Shown here piece by piece: positions 1-5,358 of a stretch of 5,492 nucleotides of DNA. A model generated the notes under the pieces. That model was not told where the DNA came from. It was given only the letters and a program-made list of their open reading frames with translations, and did not search any database. How positions within the stretch are numbered: the first letter of the stretch is position 1; every line of letters begins with the position of its first letter. This DNA comes from Deltaproteobacteria bacterium (GTDB taxonomy: Bacteria > Desulfobacterota > DSM-4660 > Desulfatiglandales > Desulfatiglandaceae): assembly GCA_021159525.1 (NCBI GenBank), contig JAGHEC010000266.1, positions 1-5,492 on the forward strand, read 5' to 3'. Both the position numbers and the translations under genes were made by a program.

Positions 1-638
1 GGTCGGGGAACGGGATCAAGGCGCTTATTGACGGTTCTACTGACATAGCAGATAGTTCCCGGTTCATAAAGGGAAAAGAGGTGAAACTCGCCATTAAAAA
101 AGGGGCCTATCCGGTTCCCTTTGCCGTTGCCTATGACTGCATCGTGCCGGTGGTGCATCCAAGCAATCCGATTGTGAATATCACCATGGCGCAGCTTAAA
201 GATATCTACATGGGGAAGATCAAGAACTGGAAAGAGATAGGCGGACCCGACAGGCCCGTCGTGGTAATCTCCCGGGATACATCCTCGGGGACATATGAGG
301 TATGGCACAAAAAAGTAATGAAGAAGAAGCGGGTGTACCCCGGAGCCCTCCTCCAAGCATCAAACGGGGCGGTTTCCCAGGCCGTGGCCAAAAACAAGAA
401 CGCCATCGGGTATATCGGGATCGGATACCTGAACAAGGATGTAAAGCCGTTGATGGTCAACCGGATCGTGGGGTCCGCAGCAACAACTCTGAACGGGACA
501 TATCCGATCAGCAGGCCTCTCTTTATGTTTACACCGGGCTGGCCACAGGGGGATGTGCTCAAGTTTATCAACTTTGTCATTAATCCTAACAAGGGCCAGA
601 AATATGTGGCGGAGGCAGGGTTTGTGCCCCTTTATTGA
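1..638 (+). CDS. pstS: PstS, periplasmic phosphate-binding protein of the Pst ABC transporter (3' part; start outside window)
   Basis: This is the substrate-binding subunit that captures inorganic phosphate in the periplasm and delivers it to PstC/PstA. The reading frame is open from the first full codon (base 3) to TGA at 636-638, giving 212 visible codons, so the gene is cut by the window edge. A GTG at base 81 is in frame but lies inside the conserved fold and is not the start. Codons 1-4 (SGNG) are the end of the first glycine-rich phosphate-binding loop, followed by DIADSSR at about codons 14-20. The segment SRDTSSGT has Arg91, Ser95, Gly96 and Thr97 with the same spacing as the phosphate-contacting Arg/Ser-Gly-Thr of E. 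coli PstS. The C-terminal part (NAIGYIGIGYL, then FINFVINPNKGQKYVAEAGFVPLY near the end) is typical of the family. The signal peptide and any Pho box would lie upstream and cannot be seen. The gene heads a co-oriented pst cluster. Confidence 0.95.
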   Translation, partial: SGNGIKALIDGSTDIADSSRFIKGKEVKLAIKKGAYPVPFAVAYDCIVPVVHPSNPIVNITMAQLKDIYMGKIKNWKEIGGPDRPVVVISRDTSSGTYEVWHKKVMKKKRVYPGALLQASNGAVSQAVAKNKNAIGYIGIGYLNKDVKPLMVNRIVGSAATTLNGTYPISRPLFMFTPGWPQGDVLKFINFVINPNKGQKYVAEAGFVPLY

Positions 639-649
639 TTGATGCCCCA

Positions 650-676
650 GTGAAATAGAAAAGAAAAACATTTCAC
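650..676 (+). other. AT-rich stem-loop just downstream of pstS
   Basis: GTGAAAT (650-656) pairs perfectly with ATTTCAC (670-676) around a 13-nt A-rich loop. A direct repeat CCCCAGT (645-651 and 676-682) brackets it. There is no T-run after the stem, so it is not a standard intrinsic terminator. A 3'-end stabilising structure that keeps pstS mRNA more abundant than the downstream message is possible, but the 7-bp AT-rich stem is weak and could be chance. Confidence 0.25.
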
Positions 677-815
677 CCCAGTTAACTACCCGCAAAAACG
701 GACTTAACGGAGCGCGATAAAATTGATGATTGTTGGAGCGAGGCGTGAATACCGCGTTGACCAGAGGTAGAACGGGGATGATTGTTGATTGAAGGGCTGA
801 TGAGTGGAAAAACGA

Positions 816-843
816 AAGTCGGATGTCTGAGGTCTGATGACAG
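816..843. repeat. Degenerate heptanucleotide tandem array upstream of pstC (4 units)
   Basis: Four consecutive 7-bp units begin at 816, 823, 830 and 837: AAGTCGG, then ATGTCTG, then AGGTCTG, then ATGACAG. Position 1 is always A, position 5 always C and position 7 always G, and position 4 is T in three of the four. The same unit type, better conserved, recurs before pstA at 1867-1908. The function is unknown. It may be a slippage-generated spacer sequence. Confidence 0.6.
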
Positions 844-862
844 AAAAGGCAGACGGATGCGT

Positions 863-878
863 GCTGGAATGCCGGAAT
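863..878. repeat. Period-8 tandem pair in the pstS-pstC spacer
   Basis: GCTGGAAT (863-870) is followed directly by GCCGGAAT (871-878), one mismatch in eight. It is short enough to be chance alone, but it sits among other short-period repeats in the same spacer. Confidence 0.4.
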
Positions 879-898
879 AGAACGGCACTGGGTAAATA

Positions 899-927
899 AT
901 CCGTGGAAATCTGCGTAATCTGCGGAT
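899..927. repeat. Period-9 repeat element with inverted ends, directly before pstC
   Basis: AATCTGCG occurs at 908-915 and again at 917-924, a 9-bp period. The element is bracketed by ATCCG (899-903) and its reverse complement CGGAT (923-927). Its right edge runs into GGATGGA (924-930), the only Shine-Dalgarno-like stretch in front of pstC. From memory, similar phrases are common in intergenic regions of environmental bacterial genomes, but I cannot verify that here. Confidence 0.5.
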
Positions 928-938
928 GGATGATTTAG

Positions 939-1850
939 ATGAGAAAAGGTAGTAAAAAGGGGAAAAGTCGGCGGGGAAGGGAACGGGTGATCCGGTGTAT
1001 TTTTTTCGGTGTGGCATTGGCCTCAATTGCCACCCTCGGCCTGATTGCCCTCTTCCTCTTCGTAGAGGGGCTTCCTGTTTTAGGAAAGGTTTCTGTCACG
1101 GATTTCGTCTTCGGAAAATTCTGGTACCCGACCGACGAGCCCCCGGATTTCGGTATCTTCCCTCTGATTATGGGGTCTGTCTGCGTGACTGCGGTTTCTT
1201 CTGTTATCTCGATCCCACTCGGGGTAATGACGGCCCTCTATCTCGCAGAGTGCGCCTCTGCGAGGGTGAGGGAGTGGGTTAAACCGATCGTAGAGCTTTT
1301 AGCATCCCTCCCTTCGGTGGTCATCGGCTTTTTCGGCATGGTGATCGTAGCACCATTCCTTCAAGAGATCCTGAATATCCCCACTGGCCTGAATCTTTTT
1401 AACGCGTCTTTAATGTTAGCTTTTATGTCCATTCCAACCATCTGCAGCCTCTCTGAAGACGCCATTTTCAGCGTGCCCGCAGAGCTGAAAGAGGCGTCTT
1501 TGGCCTTAGGGGCCACACACTGGGAAACCATCGCCCGGGTCATTCTTCCCGCTTCTATTTCAGGCATCTCTACCGCTGTAATCCTGGGTATGTCCAGGGC
1601 CATGGGTGAAACCATGGTGGTTCTTATGGTTGCGGGCGGTGCGGCTAAGATACCCACTTCCCTTTTTGATCCGGTGCGGCCCATGCCCGCGAGCATAGCC
1701 GCCGAGATGGCAGAGGCCCCTTTCCGTGGCGATCACTATTACGCCCTGTTTGCCATAGCCATTGTCTTGTTTCTGTTCACCCTGGCCTTCAACCTTGTGG
1801 CGGAATATATATCCAATAAATACAGGCAAGTTGGAGCGGCAACCCTTTGA
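939..1850 (+). CDS. pstC: PstC, phosphate ABC transporter permease subunit
   Basis: This is an inner-membrane permease that pairs with PstA to form the phosphate channel driven by PstB. It has 303 residues, about the usual PstC length. A very basic cytoplasmic N-terminus (residues 1-19, rich in Lys/Arg) precedes the first hydrophobic segment at about 20-42. Further likely membrane segments lie near 74-103, 117-141, 154-171, 203-234 and 267-290, six in all. The cytoplasmic coupling loop that docks on the ATPase is ELKEASLALGATHWETI (182-198), a clear EAA-type motif. GMSRAMGET (217-225) is the conserved PstC/PstA signature. FWYPTDEPPDFGIFPL (61-76) marks the periplasmic loop typical of PstC. 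The ATG at 939 is chosen because it gives the basic leader and standard length. The ribosome site is poor (GGATGGA at 924-930, 8 nt upstream). pstA follows after 68 nt. Confidence 0.95.
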   Translation: MRKGSKKGKSRRGRERVIRCIFFGVALASIATLGLIALFLFVEGLPVLGKVSVTDFVFGKFWYPTDEPPDFGIFPLIMGSVCVTAVSSVISIPLGVMTALYLAECASARVREWVKPIVELLASLPSVVIGFFGMVIVAPFLQEILNIPTGLNLFNASLMLAFMSIPTICSLSEDAIFSVPAELKEASLALGATHWETIARVILPASISGISTAVILGMSRAMGETMVVLMVAGGAAKIPTSLFDPVRPMPASIAAEMAEAPFRGDHYYALFAIAIVLFLFTLAFNLVAEYISNKYRQVGAATL

Positions 1851-1866
1851 ATTGGACGGAACTGAG

Positions 1867-1908
1867 AGGTCAGATGTCGGACATCGGAGATCGGATCTCA
1901 GAAGTCGG
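1867..1908. repeat. Heptanucleotide tandem array between pstC and pstA (6 units, ANNTCRG)
   Basis: Six uninterrupted, in-phase 7-bp units begin at 1867, 1874, 1881, 1888, 1895 and 1902; examples are AGGTCAG, ATGTCGG and AAGTCGG. Every unit fits ANNTCRG: positions 1, 4, 5 and 7 are invariant, position 6 is purine, and positions 2-3 vary freely. A seventh, weaker unit (AACTGAG, 1860-1866) may precede it. The array fills most of the 68-nt spacer. A related array lies before pstC at 816-843. The two extra G residues after the last unit make TCGGGG (1905-1910), which is the best Shine-Dalgarno candidate for pstA, 8 nt before its ATG. Confidence 0.8.
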
Positions 1909-1918
1909 GGATTAATGG

Positions 1919-2797
1919 ATGAATAGGATGAAGCATAAAAATGGAGTGCGGGTTCGCAGAAAAGTCATTCAGGGGGCTATGTTTGGGATTTTCAAGATCT
2001 GCGCTGCCGCCAATGGAATTGCCCTTGCAATCATGCTGTACTTTCTTGTGTCGAGGGGATGGCGGGCCATTAGCTGGACATTCCTAACCCAACCGCCCAT
2101 AGATTCCATGACAAAGGGGGGAATACTTCCCTGTATAGTCGGCACCCTATGTCTCAGTATCGGCGCCATTGCCGTAGCCCTTCCGATCGGAGTTGCATCA
2201 GCCATTTACCTGCACGAATACGCACACCCAGGGAGGATCCTTCGTCTAATCCGGCTCGGAATAAATAACCTTGCAGGGGTGCCTTCTGTGGTTTTTGGGC
2301 TCTTTGGCCTGGCCTTTTTTGTGGTGTATCTGGATATGGGTGTGAGCATCCTTGCCGGGGCTTTAACCTTAGGAGCGCTTACCCTGCCCGTGATTATCGG
2401 GTCTACTGAAGAGGCCCTGAGGGCAGTTCCGGACACATACAGGGAAGCGTCTTTAGGCCTTGGGGCAACCAAATGGCAGACCATCTACCGCGTGGTCCTG
2501 CCGACAGCCCTGCCAGGAATTCTGACAGGGACGATCCTGGGCATCAGCAGGGCAGCCGGAGAAACGGCGCCCATCATGTTTACGGCGGCTGTATTCTTTA
2601 CACCCTCATTGCCAACCTCTATTTTTGATGAAATCATGGCGCTTCCCTATTATATCTATGTGCTTGCCACGGCAGGCACTGATATTGAGGCCACACGTCC
2701 TTTGCAGTATGGAACGGCTCTGGTCCTGATCGCCCTTGTGCTCGGTCTGAATCTCATTGCCATCATCTACCGGTCTCGTCTCAGGAGGGGTCGATAG
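1919..2797 (+). CDS. pstA: PstA, phosphate ABC transporter permease subunit
   Basis: This is the second inner-membrane permease of the Pst complex, partner of PstC. It has 292 residues, normal for PstA. A basic N-terminus (residues 1-15) leads into a hydrophobic segment at about 20-44. Other likely membrane segments lie near 69-98, 118-137, 143-161, 195-226 and 265-284. The coupling loop for PstB is YREASLGLGATKWQTIYRVVLP (174-195, an EAA-type motif), followed by GISRAAGET (208-216) and then APIMFTAAVFF, which is characteristic of PstA over PstC. LTQPPIDSMTKGGILPCIVGT (56-76) is the usual PstA periplasmic region with the start of the next helix. The ATG at 1919 is preferred; an ATG at 1915 is out of frame and meets a stop at once, and Met4 (1928) has no spaced ribosome site. 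The gene ends with TAG, 90 nt before pstB. Confidence 0.95.
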   Translation: MNRMKHKNGVRVRRKVIQGAMFGIFKICAAANGIALAIMLYFLVSRGWRAISWTFLTQPPIDSMTKGGILPCIVGTLCLSIGAIAVALPIGVASAIYLHEYAHPGRILRLIRLGINNLAGVPSVVFGLFGLAFFVVYLDMGVSILAGALTLGALTLPVIIGSTEEALRAVPDTYREASLGLGATKWQTIYRVVLPTALPGILTGTILGISRAAGETAPIMFTAAVFFTPSLPTSIFDEIMALPYYIYVLATAGTDIEATRPLQYGTALVLIALVLGLNLIAIIYRSRLRRGR

Positions 2798-2808
2798 TGT
2801 TTTGAACC

Positions 2809-2822
2809 GGATGCTGGATACT
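2809..2822. repeat. Heptamer pair GGATRCT in the pstA-pstB spacer
   Basis: GGATGCT (2809-2815) is followed directly by GGATACT (2816-2822), and GG continues into 2823-2824. It is a two-unit tandem with one mismatch. The period of 7 matches the arrays before pstC and pstA, but the sequence differs. Confidence 0.45.
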
Positions 2823-2825
2823 GGC

Positions 2826-2855
2826 CGAAGATCCCGCTTCCGAGCAGGATCTTCG
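2826..2855 (+). promoter_or_regulatory. Strong stem-loop between pstA and pstB
   Basis: CGAAGATCC (2826-2834) and GGATCTTCG (2847-2855) form a perfect 9-bp stem. The 12-nt interior can extend it past one mismatch (C2835/A2846) with three more pairs (2836-2838 with 2843-2845) closing a TCCG tetraloop. No T-run follows, so it is not a normal intrinsic terminator. It could act as an RNA stability or processing element that sets the level of pstB-phoU mRNA relative to pstC-pstA, or be a dispersed palindromic repeat. Position and symmetry are seen directly; the role is inference. Confidence 0.5.
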
Positions 2856-2856
2856 A

Positions 2857-2870
2857 CAAATTTCAAATTT
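2857..2870. repeat. Perfect heptamer duplication CAAATTT before pstB
   Basis: CAAATTT at 2857-2863 is repeated exactly at 2864-2870, directly after the hairpin and 17 nt before the pstB start. It is AT-rich, so it may also keep the pstB leader unstructured. Confidence 0.5.
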
Positions 2871-2887
2871 CCAACCTTAGGCGCCCT

Positions 2888-3649
2888 ATGCAAGATTCAC
2901 TGAAAATGTCGACAGTAGATCTCGATTTCTATTACGGCAACTTCCATGCTCTCCATGGAGTCACCATTGACTTCTATGAAAACCAGGTGACGGCTCTGAT
3001 CGGCCCTTCCGGATGTGGAAAGAGCACACTATTGCGTTGTCTCAACCGGATGAACGACCTGATCCCTTATACCCGGGTGGAAGGAAAGGTATGCCTGGAT
3101 GGTGAAGAAATTTATGAGCCCGATGTGGATGTGGTTGCGCTCCGTCGTAACGTGGGCATGGTGTTTCAAAAACCGAATCCCTTTCCAAAGACGATCTTTG
3201 AAAATGTGGCATACGGTTTAAGGGTCAACGGTATAAAGGACAAGGCCTTTCTTGCGGACAGGGTTGAAACCACTCTAAAACAGGCGGCCCTGTGGGATGA
3301 AGTCAAAGACAGACTCCATGATTCAGCGCTCGATTTATCCGGGGGCCAACAGCAGCGTCTCTGCATTGCCAGGGCTATGGCCGTAGAACCGGAGGTCTTG
3401 CTCATGGACGAGCCGGCCTCTGCCTTAGACCCGATTGCAACCCAAAAGATCGAAGAACTGATCCGCGAACTGAAAAAAAGATACACAATTATCATCGTGA
3501 CCCACAATATGCAGCAGGCTGCAAGGGTCTCCGACATTACCGCTTTTTTTTACTTGGGAGAGATTATTGAGGTGGACAAGACTGAAACCCTCTTTACTCG
3601 ACCGAAATTAAAACAAACTTCTGATTATATCACCGGGCGTTTTGGATAA
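2888..3649 (+). CDS. pstB: PstB, phosphate-transporting ATPase
   Basis: This is the cytoplasmic ATP-binding subunit; a dimer hydrolyses ATP to drive phosphate import through PstC/PstA (EC 7.3.2.1). It has 253 residues, normal for the family, and every ABC motif is intact: Walker A GPSGCGKST (39-47), Q-loop Gln94 within MVFQKPNPFP, signature LSGGQQQR (150-157), Walker B VLLMDEP (170-176), D-loop SALD (178-181) and switch His206 in VTHNMQQ. KPNPFP and the ending SDYITGRFG are specific marks of PstB among ABC ATPases. The start is uncertain between ATG 2888 and ATG 2906 (Met7). Both have weak ribosome sites; the first has AGG at 2879-2881 with a 6-nt gap, and I keep it. phoU follows after 57 nt. 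Confidence 0.97.
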   Translation: MQDSLKMSTVDLDFYYGNFHALHGVTIDFYENQVTALIGPSGCGKSTLLRCLNRMNDLIPYTRVEGKVCLDGEEIYEPDVDVVALRRNVGMVFQKPNPFPKTIFENVAYGLRVNGIKDKAFLADRVETTLKQAALWDEVKDRLHDSALDLSGGQQQRLCIARAMAVEPEVLLMDEPASALDPIATQKIEELIRELKKRYTIIIVTHNMQQAARVSDITAFFYLGEIIEVDKTETLFTRPKLKQTSDYITGRFG

Positions 3650-3663
3650 AATCTAAAAAAATT

Positions 3664-3683
3664 GGACGCAAATGAACGCAAAT
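3664..3683. repeat. Period-10 tandem pair in the pstB-phoU spacer
   Basis: GGACGCAAAT (3664-3673) is followed directly by GAACGCAAAT (3674-3683), nine of ten bases identical, leading into an A/T-rich tract to 3690. This phrase also resembles intergenic sequence I associate with other environmental genomes, which cannot be verified here. Confidence 0.55.
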
Positions 3684-3691
3684 AATAAATA

Positions 3692-3700
3692 AAGGGAGAA
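3692..3700 (+). promoter_or_regulatory. Ribosome binding site of phoU (decides the TTG start)
   Basis: AAGGGAGAA contains GGGAG at 3694-3698, 8 nt before TTG at 3707. It is the best ribosome site in the window and supports TTG as the phoU start. The first in-frame ATG is codon 22 (3770), inside the first conserved helix and without such a site. Confidence 0.7.
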
Positions 3701-3706
3701 AAGACC

Positions 3707-4384
3707 TTGAAAAAGCACTTGCAAAGAGAACTGGAAAAATTGAAAAAGCGGATTCTCTCTTTAGGGGGCATGGCAGAGGAGAGCGTTCGTATGGCCATTC
3801 AGGCCTTTGAAACGAGGGACGGGGATCTTGCCATGAAGATTATCGACTCTGACAGGGAGATAGATGAAGCCGAGGTGGAAATGGAAGAGGAATGCCTCAA
3901 GATTCTAGCCCTGCACCAGCCCTTTGCCATCGATCTGCGATTCATAAATGCTGTCATAAAGATCAACAACGATCTGGAACGTGTGGGTGATGAGGCCGTA
4001 AACATCGCAGAGCGCGTGGCCAATATCGCAGGGAAACCCCCAGTGGAAGTCCCCTTCGAGTATAACGTCATGGCCGAAAAATCAGAAGCCATGCTGAAAA
4101 GCAGTCTGGATGCCCTGGTGAACCTGGATGCGGACCTGGCTTACAAAGTCTGCCTGTTGGACGACGAGGTAGATGAGATAAATCGTGACATATACGACAA
4201 AGTCAAAGCGGCAATTCAAGAACAGCCCGAGCGCGTAGGCTATCTGATCAATCTTCTCCTCATATCGAGGCATTTGGAACGGATCGCAGACCATGCCACC
4301 AACATTGCCGAAGAGGTGATCTATATGGTTGAGGGAGAAATTTCACGACACAGAAATGATATGTTCAAACCAGACGATGCCTAA
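3707..4384 (+). CDS. phoU: PhoU, phosphate signalling / transport regulator
   Basis: PhoU is a cytoplasmic, metal-binding, all-helical protein that restrains Pst uptake and links the transporter to PhoR-type histidine kinases when phosphate is plentiful. The 225 residues make two PhoU three-helix repeats, the usual length. The first repeat carries NNDLERVGDEAVNIAERV (88-105) and the second SRHLERIADHATNIAEEV (187-204); the Glu/Asp/His positions in these paired motifs bind the multinuclear metal cluster in known PhoU structures. No membrane segment or signal peptide is present. The start is TTG, supported by a strong ribosome site and by the alignment of MKKHLQRELEKLKKRIL with typical PhoU N-termini. 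It is the last pst gene; no phoB or phoR follows. A convergent transposase remnant begins about 40 nt after its stop. Confidence 0.96.
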   Translation: MKKHLQRELEKLKKRILSLGGMAEESVRMAIQAFETRDGDLAMKIIDSDREIDEAEVEMEEECLKILALHQPFAIDLRFINAVIKINNDLERVGDEAVNIAERVANIAGKPPVEVPFEYNVMAEKSEAMLKSSLDALVNLDADLAYKVCLLDDEVDEINRDIYDKVKAAIQEQPERVGYLINLLLISRHLERIADHATNIAEEVIYMVEGEISRHRNDMFKPDDA

Positions 4385-4411
4385 TCCGAAGAAATCGGAA
4401 TTGCGAATTCC
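4385..4411. other. Two overlapping short hairpins right after phoU
   Basis: TCCGA (4385-4389) pairs with TCGGA (4395-4399) around a 5-nt loop, and GGAATT (4397-4402) pairs with AATTCC (4406-4411) around GCG. They share bases 4397-4399, so only one can form fully at a time. Neither is followed by a T-run on either strand, so an intrinsic terminator is not supported. The position at the end of the operon makes a role in 3'-end formation possible. Confidence 0.3.
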
Positions 4412-4421
4412 AGGCACTTCA

Positions 4422-5358
4422 CTAAGAACCCGTCCGTGAATAACTTGAACATTTAGGGTGAATGGAGTAGTTCCATTCGCCATGAAATTCGGCCTTAAGC
4501 AGGTTGATATTTTTAATTGATACCCTTTGGATAATTGTTGGCATAAATTTCAGCCTGAATTTTAAGGCCTTTCTGAGTGGTTGTATTTGCTATCAGGTTT
4601 ACAATTATCTCGTGACTTGTCAACGGCTTGCCATGCCAATTCATGCTGATATGGCTGAACATTCGATGTTCAATTTTATTCCACTTGCTTGTGCCTGGGG
4701 GAAAATGGCACACACATATTTCAAGACCATGGTCATCTGCGAACCGTTGAAGTTCAAGTTTCCAGAGCTGAATTCGGTACCCATTACTACCACCACCATT
4801 CGCTGTTATAAGCAGTTGCTTTGCTTCTGGATAAGTTTGCTGACCCATTCTGTGCCACCAACGACGGATACTCTCGACAGCAAAGGATGATGTGTCATGA
4901 TCAATGCCAACACTGACTCAGCCAATATTTGCTGTCTGATCGTATACCCCATATGGGTTGACCTTGCCCAAATTCTTGTCAGCAAAATCATATACCCGGA
5001 CAGGTTTTGGCTGGCCTTTTGGTTGCCATTCTCGGCCTGCATTTTTAAAATCTCCAACCAGTTCCTTTTTTTTGGTGTCAACAGAAATAACGGGTTGGTT
5101 ATTCTCCTGAAATACTTTTACTTGGATGCAAATATACCGAAATTGAGCATCGCGGTCTGGATGGCGGGAACCTTCACGAACCTTGCGGTTCGCCTGAAGA
5201 CTGTAACCCAAATCGGCCAACAGCTCCGATACTTTTTGGCGACCGATTTTGTGCCCCATTGGCTGCAAGGCCCTCGACAACTGTCTTGTGCTTTTGCATG
5301 TCCAGCGCAATGGCGATTCGGGATCACCTCGGGTGGTTGGCTCAACCATCCCTTCCAA
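4422..5358 (-). mobile_element. Remnant of an ISAzo13-type insertion sequence (ends not located)
   Basis: The extent given is that of recognisable transposase coding sequence. The left edge is its stop codon, about 40 nt past phoU. The right edge is where transposase similarity fades, with only codons 5361-5379 of doubtful similarity beyond it. I could not identify paired terminal inverted repeats or a target-site duplication. Because the N-terminal coding part is missing, the right-hand end of the element appears to have been lost. The copy looks immobile by itself. Family assignment comes from recognising the protein motifs. Confidence 0.75.
4422..5358 (-). pseudogene. Degenerate ISAzo13-family DDE transposase (N-terminus missing, internal stop, frame break)
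   Basis: Reading leftward from 5358, the frame gives PTTRGDPESPLRWTCKSTR, GYSLQANRKVREGS, HPDRDAQFRYI and VISVDTKKKELVGDF, all hallmarks of ISAzo13 transposases. It stops at TGA (4920-4918) after TANIG. The same frame then continues VSVGIDHDTSSFAVESIRRWW, LLITANGGGSNGYR, VCHFPPGTSKWNKIEHRMF and ends YPKGIN at TAA (4515-4513). The C-terminal tail NINLLKAEFHGEWNYSIHPK lies in another frame (4511 down to TAG at 4424-4422). Lesions: about 100 or more N-terminal residues are absent (family length from memory about 400), a Trp codon has become TGA, the expected catalytic Asp in ITADGGGSNG is Asn, and there is a small deletion or frameshift before the tail. The other two acidic residues (Asp in SVDTKKKE, Glu in NKIEHR) remain. 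No functional product is expected. Confidence 0.85.
4457..4481. other. Inverted repeat inside the transposase C-terminal coding tail
   Basis: GGTGAATGGA (4457-4466) pairs with TCCATTCGCC (4472-4481), ten pairs including one G-T, around a 5-nt loop. It falls in the codons for the conserved GEWNYSIHP stretch, so it is partly dictated by protein sequence. RNA reading out of phoU would also fold here. No T-run follows. Confidence 0.35.

Larger units (their letters stand above)
639..938. other. 300-nt gene-free spacer between pstS and pstC, rich in short degenerate repeats
   Basis: No convincing gene is present on either strand; the longest antisense reading frame runs into pstC and resembles no known protein to me. 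What can be seen is a weak AT-rich hairpin just after pstS, an 11-bp direct repeat GATGATTGTTG (725-735 and 777-787), an 8-bp repeat TAGAACGG (768-775 and 878-885), a heptamer array at 816-843, a period-8 pair at 863-878 and a period-9 element ending at 927. I see no good -35/-10 pair and no Pho box. The gap is long for a pst operon, so an extra promoter or RNA processing between pstS and pstC is possible but not shown. Confidence 0.6.

Noticed and set aside
81..638. pstS starting at GTG 81
   Set aside because: The conserved phosphate-binding segments SGNG and DIADSS lie upstream in the same frame, so the true start is outside the window.
639..680. Intrinsic terminator after pstS
   Set aside because: The stem is AT-rich with a 13-nt loop and there is no T-run after it.
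834..843. CTGTCAT-like half-site (minus strand) suggesting a Pho box before pstC
   Set aside because: A Pho box needs further half-sites at 11-bp steps; the neighbouring step (826-832) does not match, and the word is explained by the heptamer array.
682..1026. Antisense frame of 114 codons over the pstS-pstC spacer
   Set aside because: It reads partly across the start of pstC and low-complexity repeats, and its product is Arg/Ser/Pro-rich with no motif; a real gene is not supported.
816..1908. CRISPR-like array
   Set aside because: Units are only 7-10 bp with no spacers between them and no cas genes; these are short tandem repeats.
3166..3537. Antisense frame of 123 codons inside pstB
   Set aside because: It is the shadow of strongly conserved ABC motifs, with no similarity of its own and no ribosome site.
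4918..4920. Selenocysteine or TGA-as-Trp recoding
   Set aside because: The element has several other lesions, Trp elsewhere is TGG, and pstS and pstC use TGA as stop; simple decay explains it.
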